From: JBFJVZ01 sp041623895
Lineage (GTDB): Bacteria; Planctomycetota; Planctomycetia; Pirellulales; Pirellulaceae
Assembly (NCBI GenBank): GCA_041623895.1
Contig: JBFJVZ010000402.1
Coordinates: 1-7,003 of the forward strand
Direction of reading: 5' to 3'
Length of the DNA stretch: 7,003 nucleotides
Both the position numbers and the translations under genes were made by a program. Positions within the stretch are counted from its first letter, which is position 1; each line of letters starts with the position of its first letter. Shown in pieces: positions 1-6,474 of this stretch. The notes beneath the pieces were generated by a model that searched no databases, was not told the DNA's origin, and saw only the letters and a list, made by a program, of their open reading frames with translations.

Positions 1-2017
1 CGGTGAAGATGATCGGCTCGGCCAAGCTGCCGATCGCCGAAATGGTTCCCGTGGATGCAGATAGAAACCGCGATTTCGCAACTTTGACGATCGTCCCCGG
101 GGCGATCGAAAGGGTTGCTGCTTGCCCGCCAGAGTCGGAAACGGTCAAGTCAGTCGTCAGATGAATCGGCAGCGTGCCATAATCCCAGCTGCGGTCTTCG
201 GTTAATGTGCCGGCTTGCAGCAGGATATGATCGCCGCCCGCATTGCCTCTTGCCGTCAACCCACTAGCGTTCGGCGCTGTGTCAAGCTCGAAGTAATAAG
301 GCACTCCCAAGCCGTCTTCGACGTGCAGGTTTTGTAACGTCGGCGACGCATCCAGAACGGAGACACCGGTCGAGTAACTATCGCTGATGCGAACGTTGGT
401 CAAACGCGTTTGTGCTGCCGCCGCGTCACCAGCATGATAGACCTGAATCGCGGCCACCCGGCCGCCACCGATCCCGTTGCCGTCGCTGTCACCGGCGTAA
501 CGCACTTCGACATTTTCCAGGACATTGCCCGGCCCTTGCAGATACAGCGATTCCCAATAACCCCGAAATGGAGTCGTCGCGTCTCCGTCGCCGTTGGAAT
601 CAGCACCCGCGGTGTCATCGGTTGCTGCCGTGAACACGATCGGTTCGGCCGCCGTCCCGATCGCCGAAATCGTTCCGGTCGAAGCCCACAAATAGTGAGC
701 CTGCGGGACCTTGACGATCGTTCCCGGCGCGATCGTGAGCGTGGACGGGTTCCCGTCGCCGTCACTGACGATCTCCAGTTGACCTGTCAACTGAAGTGGC
801 AGCGTTCCGTAATCCCACGTTCGGTGCTCGGCAAGCGTTCCGCCTTGCAACACGATCTTGTCACCGGCGGCGTTGCCACGAGCCGTTAAGCCGCTGGTTG
901 CGGGCGACGTATCGATCTCGAAGAAGAATGGTGTACCTAATCCGTCTTCGACGTGCACGTTCTCCAGCAGCGGTGAACCTGACTGGACAGTGACGCCGGT
1001 GCCGAAACTTTCAGAGATTCTGACATTGGACAATTCAGTCTGCTGGCTGCCGGCTGCGCCGATTTGAACCGCGGCAACCTGGCCACCGCCAATTCCATTT
1101 CCATCCGTGTCTCCGGCGTAGCGAATCTCGACGTGCTGCAGAATGTTTGCGTTGCCGTCAAGATAGATCGACTCCCAAAAACCTTGGAAGGGTGCGGTTG
1201 CCTCGGCATCACCGTTGGAATCGCCCGCGATGGAATCGTCCGTTGCCGCCGTGAACACGATTGGCCGGGCCGCTGTTCCGATCGCAGAAAGCGTTCCTTG
1301 CTGTGCATGCAGAAACCGCGACTGGGGCATTTTCACCACCGTCCCAGGCGTCACCGAAAGCGTCACGGGCTGGCTATCGACCGTTTCACCAATTGTCAGA
1401 TCTCCGCTCAGATGGACCGGCAGCCCGGCAAAGTTCCAGGTGCGATCTTCCGTCAATGTGCCACCGGCCAACACAACACCGTTGGTCGTGTTGCCGGTTG
1501 CCGACAGACTTGCGTAACTCGGGTTGGCCAATAAATCTTGCGTGAACGCCGACGTTGCCCGCTGCACATCGACGCGAGTCAACTGGGGTGACCCGCTGAC
1601 CGCGATGCCTGGCCCGTAGGAATCGGCCACCGACACATCGGTCAACGTCACGGAATCCTTACCGAGCTGGAGCGATGCGATGCGGCCGCCACCAGCGCCA
1701 TTGCCATCGGTGTCTCCGCCGTAGCGAAGTTGCACGTGAGAGAGAGTGCTGCCTGCATCACCGTCATTCAGATAAATCGATTCCCACAAGCCAGCGATCG
1801 GCGTTCCATCAACATCGCTGGTTAAGTCTTCTCCAACCGAATCGTCTTGGCTGGAGGTGAAGATGATCGGCGCCGCCGCGTTGCCGGATGCATTGAGCAC
1901 TCCGTCGACGTTCAGGAATCGGCCGGCATCGAACTTTACCACGGTGCCGGGTTGGATCGTTAATTCGGCGCCGGCAGCCAGCGTCAGATCGCCGGTGACA
2001 CGAATGGTACCGCCCCA
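1..2017 (-). repeat. Tandem in-frame repeats of about 193-210 codons in the beta-helix gene
   Basis: Units, marked from a conserved Trp codon: 2017-1439 (193 codons), 1438-818 (207), 817-188 (210) and 187 to the window edge (partial). Units 2 and 3 are the most alike: both contain IVFTAATDD, a DSNGD loop, WESxYL, RYAGDxDGNGIGGG, NVxVEDGLG or the close HVEDGLG, and SGLTARGNA. Unit 4 continues with the same TLTEDRSWDYGTLP opening. Unit 1 is the most divergent; it lacks the HVEDGLG and SGLTARGNA blocks and looks like an N-terminal capping copy. The similarity is also visible at the DNA level between units 2 and 3. This indicates growth by internal duplication and makes the locus prone to recombination or misassembly. 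Confidence 0.85.
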
Positions 2018-2197
2018 GGAATCATCCGTATCGATCACACCTGCCACATCACGAGCCAGTAATTGACGAGCCTCCAATTGTTCGATCAGTGCCCGGCGTT
2101 TGGCCAGCCGAGTTGTTCTGCGGCGGTGTGGTGGCGGCGGGCTTGGGCTGGCAGTTTTTGACTTCTTGCTGCTTGCGGGGGAACTTCTGCCAAACAC
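1..2197 (-). CDS. Large secreted-type right-handed beta-helix repeat protein (3' end outside window)
   Basis: Translating the minus strand gives an uninterrupted frame of at least 732 codons running off the left edge. An N-terminal basic, Ser/Pro-rich stretch (residues 1-40) ends in IEQLEARQLLA (38-48), which resembles the LEPR-xLL type leader of giant planctomycetal surface proteins; no classical hydrophobic signal peptide is visible. From W61 on, the protein is built of tandem repeats of about 200 residues. Each holds the blocks TIxPGTxVK, PIxFTxxxDDS, GxWESxYL, RYxGDxDGNGxGGG and SPxLxxVxV, a pattern of short beta strands expected for a parallel beta-helix. The DxDGNG and DSNGD loops look calcium-binding. 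No ATG exists in this frame after the upstream stop at 2480-2482. I chose GTG at 2197 because it gives a compact leader; TTG at 2203 or 2212 is also possible. Function is unknown; adhesion or cell-surface structure is inferred. It is divergent from the ATPase cluster. Confidence 0.85.
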   Translation of the reverse strand, partial: MFGRSSPASSKKSKTASPSPPPPHRRRTTRLAKRRALIEQLEARQLLARDVAGVIDTDDSWGGTIRVTGDLTLAAGAELTIQPGTVVKFDAGRFLNVDGVLNASGNAAAPIIFTSSQDDSVGEDLTSDVDGTPIAGLWESIYLNDGDAGSTLSHVQLRYGGDTDGNGAGGGRIASLQLGKDSVTLTDVSVADSYGPGIAVSGSPQLTRVDVQRATSAFTQDLLANPSYASLSATGNTTNGVVLAGGTLTEDRTWNFAGLPVHLSGDLTIGETVDSQPVTLSVTPGTVVKMPQSRFLHAQQGTLSAIGTAARPIVFTAATDDSIAGDSNGDAEATAPFQGFWESIYLDGNANILQHVEIRYAGDTDGNGIGGGQVAAVQIGAAGSQQTELSNVRISESFGTGVTVQSGSPLLENVHVEDGLGTPFFFEIDTSPATSGLTARGNAAGDKIVLQGGTLAEHRTWDYGTLPLQLTGQLEIVSDGDGNPSTLTIAPGTIVKVPQAHYLWASTGTISAIGTAAEPIVFTAATDDTAGADSNGDGDATTPFRGYWESLYLQGPGNVLENVEVRYAGDSDGNGIGGGRVAAIQVYHAGDAAAAQTRLTNVRISDSYSTGVSVLDASPTLQNLHVEDGLGVPYYFELDTAPNASGLTARGNAGGDHILLQAGTLTEDRSWDYGTLPIHLTTDLTVSDSGGQAATLSIAPGTIVKVAKSRFLSASTGTISAIGSLAEPIIFT

Positions 2198-2412
2198 GTT
2201 CAAAGGTACCAAATCTGAAGAGAATGCCGGTGCTCCAATCGCGTCCAAACGCGACGTACCCCTCCGCTCTATCGTGAAGCGGCGATTGCGGGAAAGCAAG
2301 CATTCTCCTCCCGAAACGGTCAATAAACCAAGCTGAAGTGGGCCGAACCAGCAGAGCAACCGTGGTGTGGGGCAAGCCCGCCGACCACGACGGCTGCCGA
2401 GCCAACCGTTGC

Positions 2413-2424
2413 CGGCAGCTGCCG
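2413..2424. repeat. 12-bp perfect palindrome CGGCAGCTGCCG
   Basis: The sequence is identical to its own reverse complement. It lies inside the intergenic region, about 220 bp from each flanking start, in a GC-rich stretch with further GGCTGCCG and GCCGGC half-matches. It could be part of a dispersed repeat or a protein-binding site. In GC-rich DNA such a palindrome can also arise by chance, and it lacks the loop needed for a good RNA hairpin. Confidence 0.3.
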
Positions 2425-2612
2425 TCCCAATTCGCAGCGGAAGCCATGGTGCATTACCCCGCCGACAACCGCATCACGATCATCGGTGCCGGGTAACGTT
2501 GTCCAGCAACGAATCGATTTCGGCACTGAACCAGATGCGTCGTGAGCACCGTCTTGAACACGTCTGCTAGATCAACATGCATCCGTGGGTCGGCCTAATC
2601 ATGGGCGGGGGC

Positions 2613-2618
2613 TATAAT
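2613..2618 (+). promoter_or_regulatory. Candidate sigma-70 -10 box (TATAAT) for the ATPase cluster
   Basis: A perfect TATAAT lies 26 nt before the ATG at 2645. Transcription starting about 7 nt downstream would give a leader of roughly 20 nt. No good -35 hexamer is found 16-18 bp upstream, and there is no TG extension. If it is real, the cluster is transcribed from just before atpB, and the GTG at 2621 would lie upstream of the transcript start, which favours the ATG at 2645 as the start codon. Confidence 0.4.
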
Positions 2619-2644
2619 GCGTGCGTCTCGTTGGACGCCAATAC

Positions 2645-3961
2645 ATGATTCAAGAACTGACGTACTTTACGCGTGTGCTTTCGATCGTTGGCGATGTGGT
2701 CTGTGTGCAGGCCACGGACGTTGGCCTGGGCGATCTGGCAATCGTTGAGAATCATGATGGTGAGCAGTCATTGTCGCAGGTGGTAGAGATCCGCCGCGAC
2801 GAGGTTTCCTTGCAGGTCTTTGCCGGCGGCAAAGGGATCTCGACCGACGCGCGTGTGCAATTTCTGGGGCACGGTACTCAAGTCATTTGTTCGGAGAATA
2901 TTCTCGGTCGTGTCTTTGACGGTTCGGGCACACCGATCGACGGCGGGCCGGCGCTGAAGCAGGATCCGGTCGTGGAAATCGGCGGGCCTTCGGTCAATCC
3001 GGTCAAGCGAGTCGTTCCCAAGCGGATGATTGAAACCGGCATCCCGATGATCGACGTGTTCAATAGCCTGGTCGAAAGTCAGAAGATTCCGATCTTTTCT
3101 GTGGCCGGCGAACTGTACAACCCGCTGTTGGCGCGGATTGGAATTCAGGCCGATGCGGAGATTGTTGTCTTCGGTGGTATGGGGCTTGTCTTTGACGACT
3201 ATCACTTCTTTCGCACCACGTTTGAAGACGAAGGTGTCTTCCCGCGGACGGTGATGTTCGTCAATCAAGCTTCCGACCCGATCGTGGAACGATTGCTGGT
3301 GCCCGACATGGCGCTGAAGATTGCCGAGCGGTTTGCGGTGGAGGAAAACAAACGGGTGTTGGTGTTGATGACCGACATGACCGCGTACGCCGACGCCTTG
3401 AAAGAGGTCGGCGTGTCGATGGAGCGCGTGCCGGCAACACGCGGATACATGGGTGATTTGTACAGCCAGTTGGCGGTCCGTTACGAGCGAGCTTGTGATT
3501 ACGACGGCGCCGGTAGCGTCACCGTGCTGACGGTGACAACGATGCCGGGCGATGATGTGACTCATCCGGTACCCGATAATACGGGCTACATCACCGAAGG
3601 TCAGTTCTACTTGCACGACGGCATGCTTGATCCCTTTGGTTCCTTGTCGCGGTTGAAGCAGCAAGTGATCGGCAAAACGACTCGCGAGGATCATGGGCAG
3701 TTGATGAACACGATGATCCGGCTGTATTCCGGTGCCAGGGACGCCGAGCAGAAACAGGCCATGGCATTCGACCTGTCGGAATTCGATCACAAATTGCTCA
3801 GGTTCGGTAAGCTGTTTCGTGGGCGCTTCATGGATGTCAACGTATCGGTGCCTTTCGCCGAGGCGCTCGACTTGGGTTGGAAGACTTTGGCTAAGTGCTT
3901 CGAGCCTGAGGAGTTGCTGATGAAAGAAGAGCTGATCAAGAAGTATTACGGCAAAGAATGA
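2645..3961 (+). CDS. atpB: V/A-type ATP synthase subunit B (non-catalytic, nucleotide-binding)
   Basis: 438-residue B subunit of the rotary V/A-type ATPase; in the cytoplasmic head it alternates with catalytic A subunits (A3B3). Visible are the N-terminal barrel (about 1-70, SLQVFAGGKGIS at 55-66), the conserved GGPSVNP (113-119) and TGIPMIDVFNSLVESQKIP (131-149), a degenerate P-loop (FSVAGELYNPLLARI, 151-165, no GKT, as expected for B), LVLMTDMTAYADALKE (238-253), PGDDVTHPVPDNTG (301-314) and SLSRLK (333-338). R336 fits the Arg that reaches into the A-subunit catalytic site in this family. The C-terminal helical part is 351-438. Length is normal and no key block is missing. ATG 2645 was chosen over GTG 2621 (8 residues longer) because of the TATAAT box and because family members start near this point; the Shine-Dalgarno signal is weak. 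Overall resemblance is to chlamydial V-type B. No A gene precedes it. Confidence 0.96.
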   Translation: MIQELTYFTRVLSIVGDVVCVQATDVGLGDLAIVENHDGEQSLSQVVEIRRDEVSLQVFAGGKGISTDARVQFLGHGTQVICSENILGRVFDGSGTPIDGGPALKQDPVVEIGGPSVNPVKRVVPKRMIETGIPMIDVFNSLVESQKIPIFSVAGELYNPLLARIGIQADAEIVVFGGMGLVFDDYHFFRTTFEDEGVFPRTVMFVNQASDPIVERLLVPDMALKIAERFAVEENKRVLVLMTDMTAYADALKEVGVSMERVPATRGYMGDLYSQLAVRYERACDYDGAGSVTVLTVTTMPGDDVTHPVPDNTGYITEGQFYLHDGMLDPFGSLSRLKQQVIGKTTREDHGQLMNTMIRLYSGARDAEQKQAMAFDLSEFDHKLLRFGKLFRGRFMDVNVSVPFAEALDLGWKTLAKCFEPEELLMKEELIKKYYGKE

Positions 3962-3973
3962 GCATCGCCGGGC

Positions 3974-4573
3974 ATGCGGCTTTCACTGAACAAGAACTCT
4001 CTGAAACAGCAGCGCGATCATCTGACGATGTATCGGCGTTTCTTGCCGTCGCTTGATCTGAAGCGACAGCAACTGCTAACCGCGCACAAAGCGGCACAGC
4101 GCGAGTTGGCGGCGCTGGAAGCGGAACTGGAAAACTACGAACAAAGCCTGGAAACGATCTTCCCGCAGCTGGGCAGTTCGACGATCAATCCGGAAAAGCT
4201 GAGTCAGCTTGTTCGAGTCCGCCAGGTGTTGCTGGATGAAGAGAACGTGGTGGGGACTCACGTGCCGGCAGTTCGAGAGATTAAGATTCTGCGGGCCGAT
4301 TATTCGAGGCTCAGTTTGCCGTTTTGGGTTGACCAGGTAGCCGACAGCCTGGAGCAGGTCGCGCGGCTGCGAATCCAGCTGCAGGTCAACCGGGCCCGCG
4401 CCGAGAAGCTTGGCACAGCGGCCCGCAAGATCACGCAACGAGTGAACTTGTTCGAGAAAGTTCTGATACCCAAGGCCGAATTGAATATCAAACGAATCGG
4501 GATTGCATTGTCGGATCAGGAACGAGCTTCGGTGGTGCGTTCAAAACTTGCCAAACGAAAGCACCAGTCATGA
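3974..4573 (+). CDS. atpD: V/A-type ATP synthase subunit D (central rotor shaft)
   Basis: 199 residues. Subunit D forms the long antiparallel coiled coil that turns inside the A3B3 head and passes torque between the head and the membrane ring. The N-terminal helix (about 8-62: repeated Leu/Gln/Arg, LAALEAELENYEQ) and C-terminal helix (about 120-178) are both predicted coiled coils. The family signature near the C-terminus is clear: RKITQRVNLFEKVLIPKA (151-168) followed by DQERASVVRSKLAKRK (181-196). Length is typical. The start is 12 nt after the atpB stop, with no strong Shine-Dalgarno; the ATG at 3958 that overlaps the atpB stop is in another frame and does not lead into this protein. Close spacing implies cotranscription with atpB. 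Confidence 0.95.
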   Translation: MRLSLNKNSLKQQRDHLTMYRRFLPSLDLKRQQLLTAHKAAQRELAALEAELENYEQSLETIFPQLGSSTINPEKLSQLVRVRQVLLDEENVVGTHVPAVREIKILRADYSRLSLPFWVDQVADSLEQVARLRIQLQVNRARAEKLGTAARKITQRVNLFEKVLIPKAELNIKRIGIALSDQERASVVRSKLAKRKHQS

Positions 4574-4659
4574 CCAGCACAGGCCCGACGGGCAGCCGCG
4601 ACCGTTGTTTGACGCGACGCCGCAGGCAAGCTTCACCACGAGGACAAATCAGGCTCTGA
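4570..4659 (+). CDS. Possible 29-residue ORF overlapping the atpD stop
   Basis: An ATG at 4570 overlaps the atpD stop in an ATGA arrangement often used for translational coupling. The frame gives a 29-residue, Arg-rich peptide (MTSTGPTGSRDR...RGQIRL) ending at TGA 4657-4659, 15 nt before atpI. I recognise no family. It may only be chance, but it fills almost all of an otherwise unusually long gap in this tight cluster, so it could carry ribosomes from atpD to atpI. Confidence 0.2.
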   Translation: MTSTGPTGSRDRCLTRRRRQASPRGQIRL

Positions 4660-4665
4660 TAGAGC
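4653..4665 (+). promoter_or_regulatory. Small hairpin next to the atpI ribosome-binding region
   Basis: GCTCT and AGAGC can pair as a 5-bp stem around a GAT loop. The right arm overlaps the purine-rich AGAGCAGG, the best available Shine-Dalgarno-like stretch before ATG 4675, and the loop side contains the TGA stop of the small upstream ORF. Ribosomes ending there would open the stem. The stem is short, so a regulatory effect is speculative; it is not a terminator, since no T-run directly follows. Confidence 0.2.
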
Positions 4666-4674
4666 AGGCGTTTT

Positions 4675-6474
4675 ATGGCGATTGTTCCACTTAGCAAACT
4701 GACCATTTTTGGGACCACTGACCAGCAGCAGTTGGTGCTTGATCAACTGCAGCAGTTGGGCTGTGTCCATTTGGTGCCGTTGAGGGAAGCTGGCGAGTCC
4801 ACCAGCGGTCTTGGGTCTGGCGAGGCGATCCAGGCGTATCGCTACTTATTACGATCGCCAATCAAACGGCGGCCGGCCACGGATTCGTCAAAGTTCGACC
4901 GTGAAGCGCTGGTTCGGGAACTGCTGACGATCAAGGATCGTCGCGCGGAGCTGCGGGCCGAGCGAGACGAGTTGCTACATGCGATCGAATTGGTCTCGCC
5001 GTGGGGCGATTTCCAACTGCCCGCCGAAGATGAACTCTCCGGACAAAAGTTTTTCTTCTACAAAGTCCGCTTGCGCGAGCAATCGCATTTGCCCAAGGAT
5101 CTGATCAGCCAAGTCGTCGCCCGGGACAATCGGTTTGCTTATCTGGTCGTGATTGCCGGTGAAGAGCCGGTTGATCTGGCGGCCGAGCGAGTGGAGCCTG
5201 ACCCGCGACCCTGGTCACAACTGCAGCGGCGGCTGGAGGAAGTGGAGGAAGAACTTGATGATCTTCATTGGCAGCGGGTCACGCTCACGCGCTGGCAGCA
5301 AATGCTGCGTGATGACCTGGACGCGGCCGACGACCAAGCTGCCAAATTGGTTGCCGCGAAGGGGATTCAAGCCGATGAAGCGGTTTTCGCGCTGCGGGGA
5401 TGGATGCCGACGGTTGCGGCTGCGGATGTACGTGCTTTGGCAGAGCGCAACCAGTTGGCAGTTACGATTGAGCCGCCGGGCGAAGATGACGTACCGCCGA
5501 CACTGCTGGAAAATCCTGAGCGGGTAGCCGGTGCGGAGAGCTGCGTGACTTTCTACATCACACCGGCTTATCACGCTTGGGATCCGACCACTATCGTCTT
5601 CTTCTCATTCAGCCTGTTTTTTGCGATGATCATCTCCGATGCTGGCTACGGGTTCTTCATGGCTGTGATCTTGACGCTGTTTTGGCGACAGATCGGGATG
5701 CACAAATCAGGCAGGCGGATCCGAAATCTGCTACTTGGAATCGTCAGCGCAACGATCATCTACGGCGTTCTTATCGGTAGCTATTTTGGCGTTCAGCCGG
5801 CGACCGGTTCGCTGCCCGATTTGCTGCGAATTCGCATCGATGGCCAGCCGATGATGGAGAATCAAAATGCCATGATGGCGATTGCAGTTGCCATCGGGGT
5901 TGCCCACTTATCCTTGGCAAATGTGCTGGCGGCCTGTCGGGATCGAAAACAGTTGCGGTGGGTCGGTCATCTGGGCTGGGCGATGTTGATGATTGGAGCG
6001 TTTCTGATTGGTTGGGCCGTGTTGATGGAGCTGGAGTCGTTGAGGGTGATTGGCGTGGGTTTGGCGAGCTTGGCTGGGATCGGCATCCTTTTCTTCAGCA
6101 GCGATCGGCCGTTGTTGTCAGCGGACTGGAAAGTCCACGGGATGCGGCTGGTTGATGGTTTGATGCAGCTTACGAACTTGTCGAAAGCATTTGGCGATGT
6201 GCTTAGCTATCTTCGCTTGTTCGCACTTGGTTTGGCCAGTGCCCAGCTGGCGCTCACGTTCAATGGTCTGGCCAGCGGTGCGCTGGAGAAAGGCGGCATC
6301 GGGGTGCTGTTGGCGATGGTGATCCTGGTGGCCGGGCACGGAATCAATTTTCTTTTGGCTTTGATGGGGGGCGTGGTGCACGGACTTCGCCTAAACTGCA
6401 TCGAGTTTTTCAATTGGGGGCTAAACCAAGAAGGTTACGCATTCCAACCATTTAGAAAGAAGGCGAATCGTTAA
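4675..6474 (+). CDS. atpI: V/A-type ATP synthase subunit I (membrane stator, ion channel)
   Basis: 599 residues; equivalent of the V-ATPase a subunit, which forms the two ion half-channels beside the rotor ring. The N-terminal cytoplasmic part starts MAIVPLSKLTIFG and has the LQQLGCVHLVPL block, coiled coils at about 78-108 and 176-225 around SPWGDF, and FALRGWMP (238-245). The family's PPTLLENP (274-281) leads into the membrane domain: segments at about 303-328 (ending SDAGYGFF), 352-372, 400-420, 429-452, 456-476, 508-530 and 540-571. The essential channel arginine is R514 in LSYLRLFALGLASA, and a second conserved arginine is R572 in VHGLRLNCIEFF. Length is slightly short for the family, with nothing essential missing. 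ATG 4675 is the only ATG after the in-frame TAG at 4660-4662. It follows atpD after 101 nt and its TAA overlaps the atpK start. Confidence 0.96.
   Translation: MAIVPLSKLTIFGTTDQQQLVLDQLQQLGCVHLVPLREAGESTSGLGSGEAIQAYRYLLRSPIKRRPATDSSKFDREALVRELLTIKDRRAELRAERDELLHAIELVSPWGDFQLPAEDELSGQKFFFYKVRLREQSHLPKDLISQVVARDNRFAYLVVIAGEEPVDLAAERVEPDPRPWSQLQRRLEEVEEELDDLHWQRVTLTRWQQMLRDDLDAADDQAAKLVAAKGIQADEAVFALRGWMPTVAAADVRALAERNQLAVTIEPPGEDDVPPTLLENPERVAGAESCVTFYITPAYHAWDPTTIVFFSFSLFFAMIISDAGYGFFMAVILTLFWRQIGMHKSGRRIRNLLLGIVSATIIYGVLIGSYFGVQPATGSLPDLLRIRIDGQPMMENQNAMMAIAVAIGVAHLSLANVLAACRDRKQLRWVGHLGWAMLMIGAFLIGWAVLMELESLRVIGVGLASLAGIGILFFSSDRPLLSADWKVHGMRLVDGLMQLTNLSKAFGDVLSYLRLFALGLASAQLALTFNGLASGALEKGGIGVLLAMVILVAGHGINFLLALMGGVVHGLRLNCIEFFNWGLNQEGYAFQPFRKKANR

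Larger units (their letters stand above)
2198..2644. other. Divergent intergenic region between the beta-helix gene and atpB
   Basis: About 450 bp separate the two divergent starts. No frame gives a recognisable protein. The plus-strand frame open from 2278 to a TAA at 2494-2496 ends in a natural-looking peptide containing QLPSQFAAEAMVHYPADN, and the minus strand also has open frames here, so a decayed gene or a dispersed intergenic repeat is possible. I find no trace of the C-terminus of an ATPase A subunit. The only promoter-like element I can support is the TATAAT box near atpB; no clear sigma-70 pair was found for the minus-strand gene. Confidence 0.6.

Noticed and set aside
400..765. 121-codon minus-strand and several plus-strand ATG frames within 400-2066
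   Set aside because: They are Arg/Ser-rich shadows of the beta-helix frame, which alone shows repeated protein motifs and stays open throughout.
2049..2447. 132-codon minus-strand ATG frame, including an internal ATG at 2303 just after GGAGGA, overlapping the start of the beta-helix gene
   Set aside because: It ends at 2049 in a different frame from the repeats. The basic stretch and LEARQLLA leader lie in the other frame, directly joined to the repeats. A frameshift joining the two remains possible but is not needed.
2198..2644. Remnant of an ATPase A subunit upstream of atpB
   Set aside because: None of the frames in this region shows A-subunit motifs, and both strands contain stops; no support for a pseudogene of A.
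2768..3790. 340-codon open frame on the minus strand, antisense to atpB
   Set aside because: Its His/Arg/Gln-rich composition and exact placement opposite a strongly conserved B subunit mark it as a shadow frame of a GC-rich gene; no domain is recognisable.
4503..4694. Plus-strand 63-codon frame spanning the end of atpD and the start of atpI
   Set aside because: It overlaps conserved coding sequence of both neighbours in another frame and shows no conserved features.
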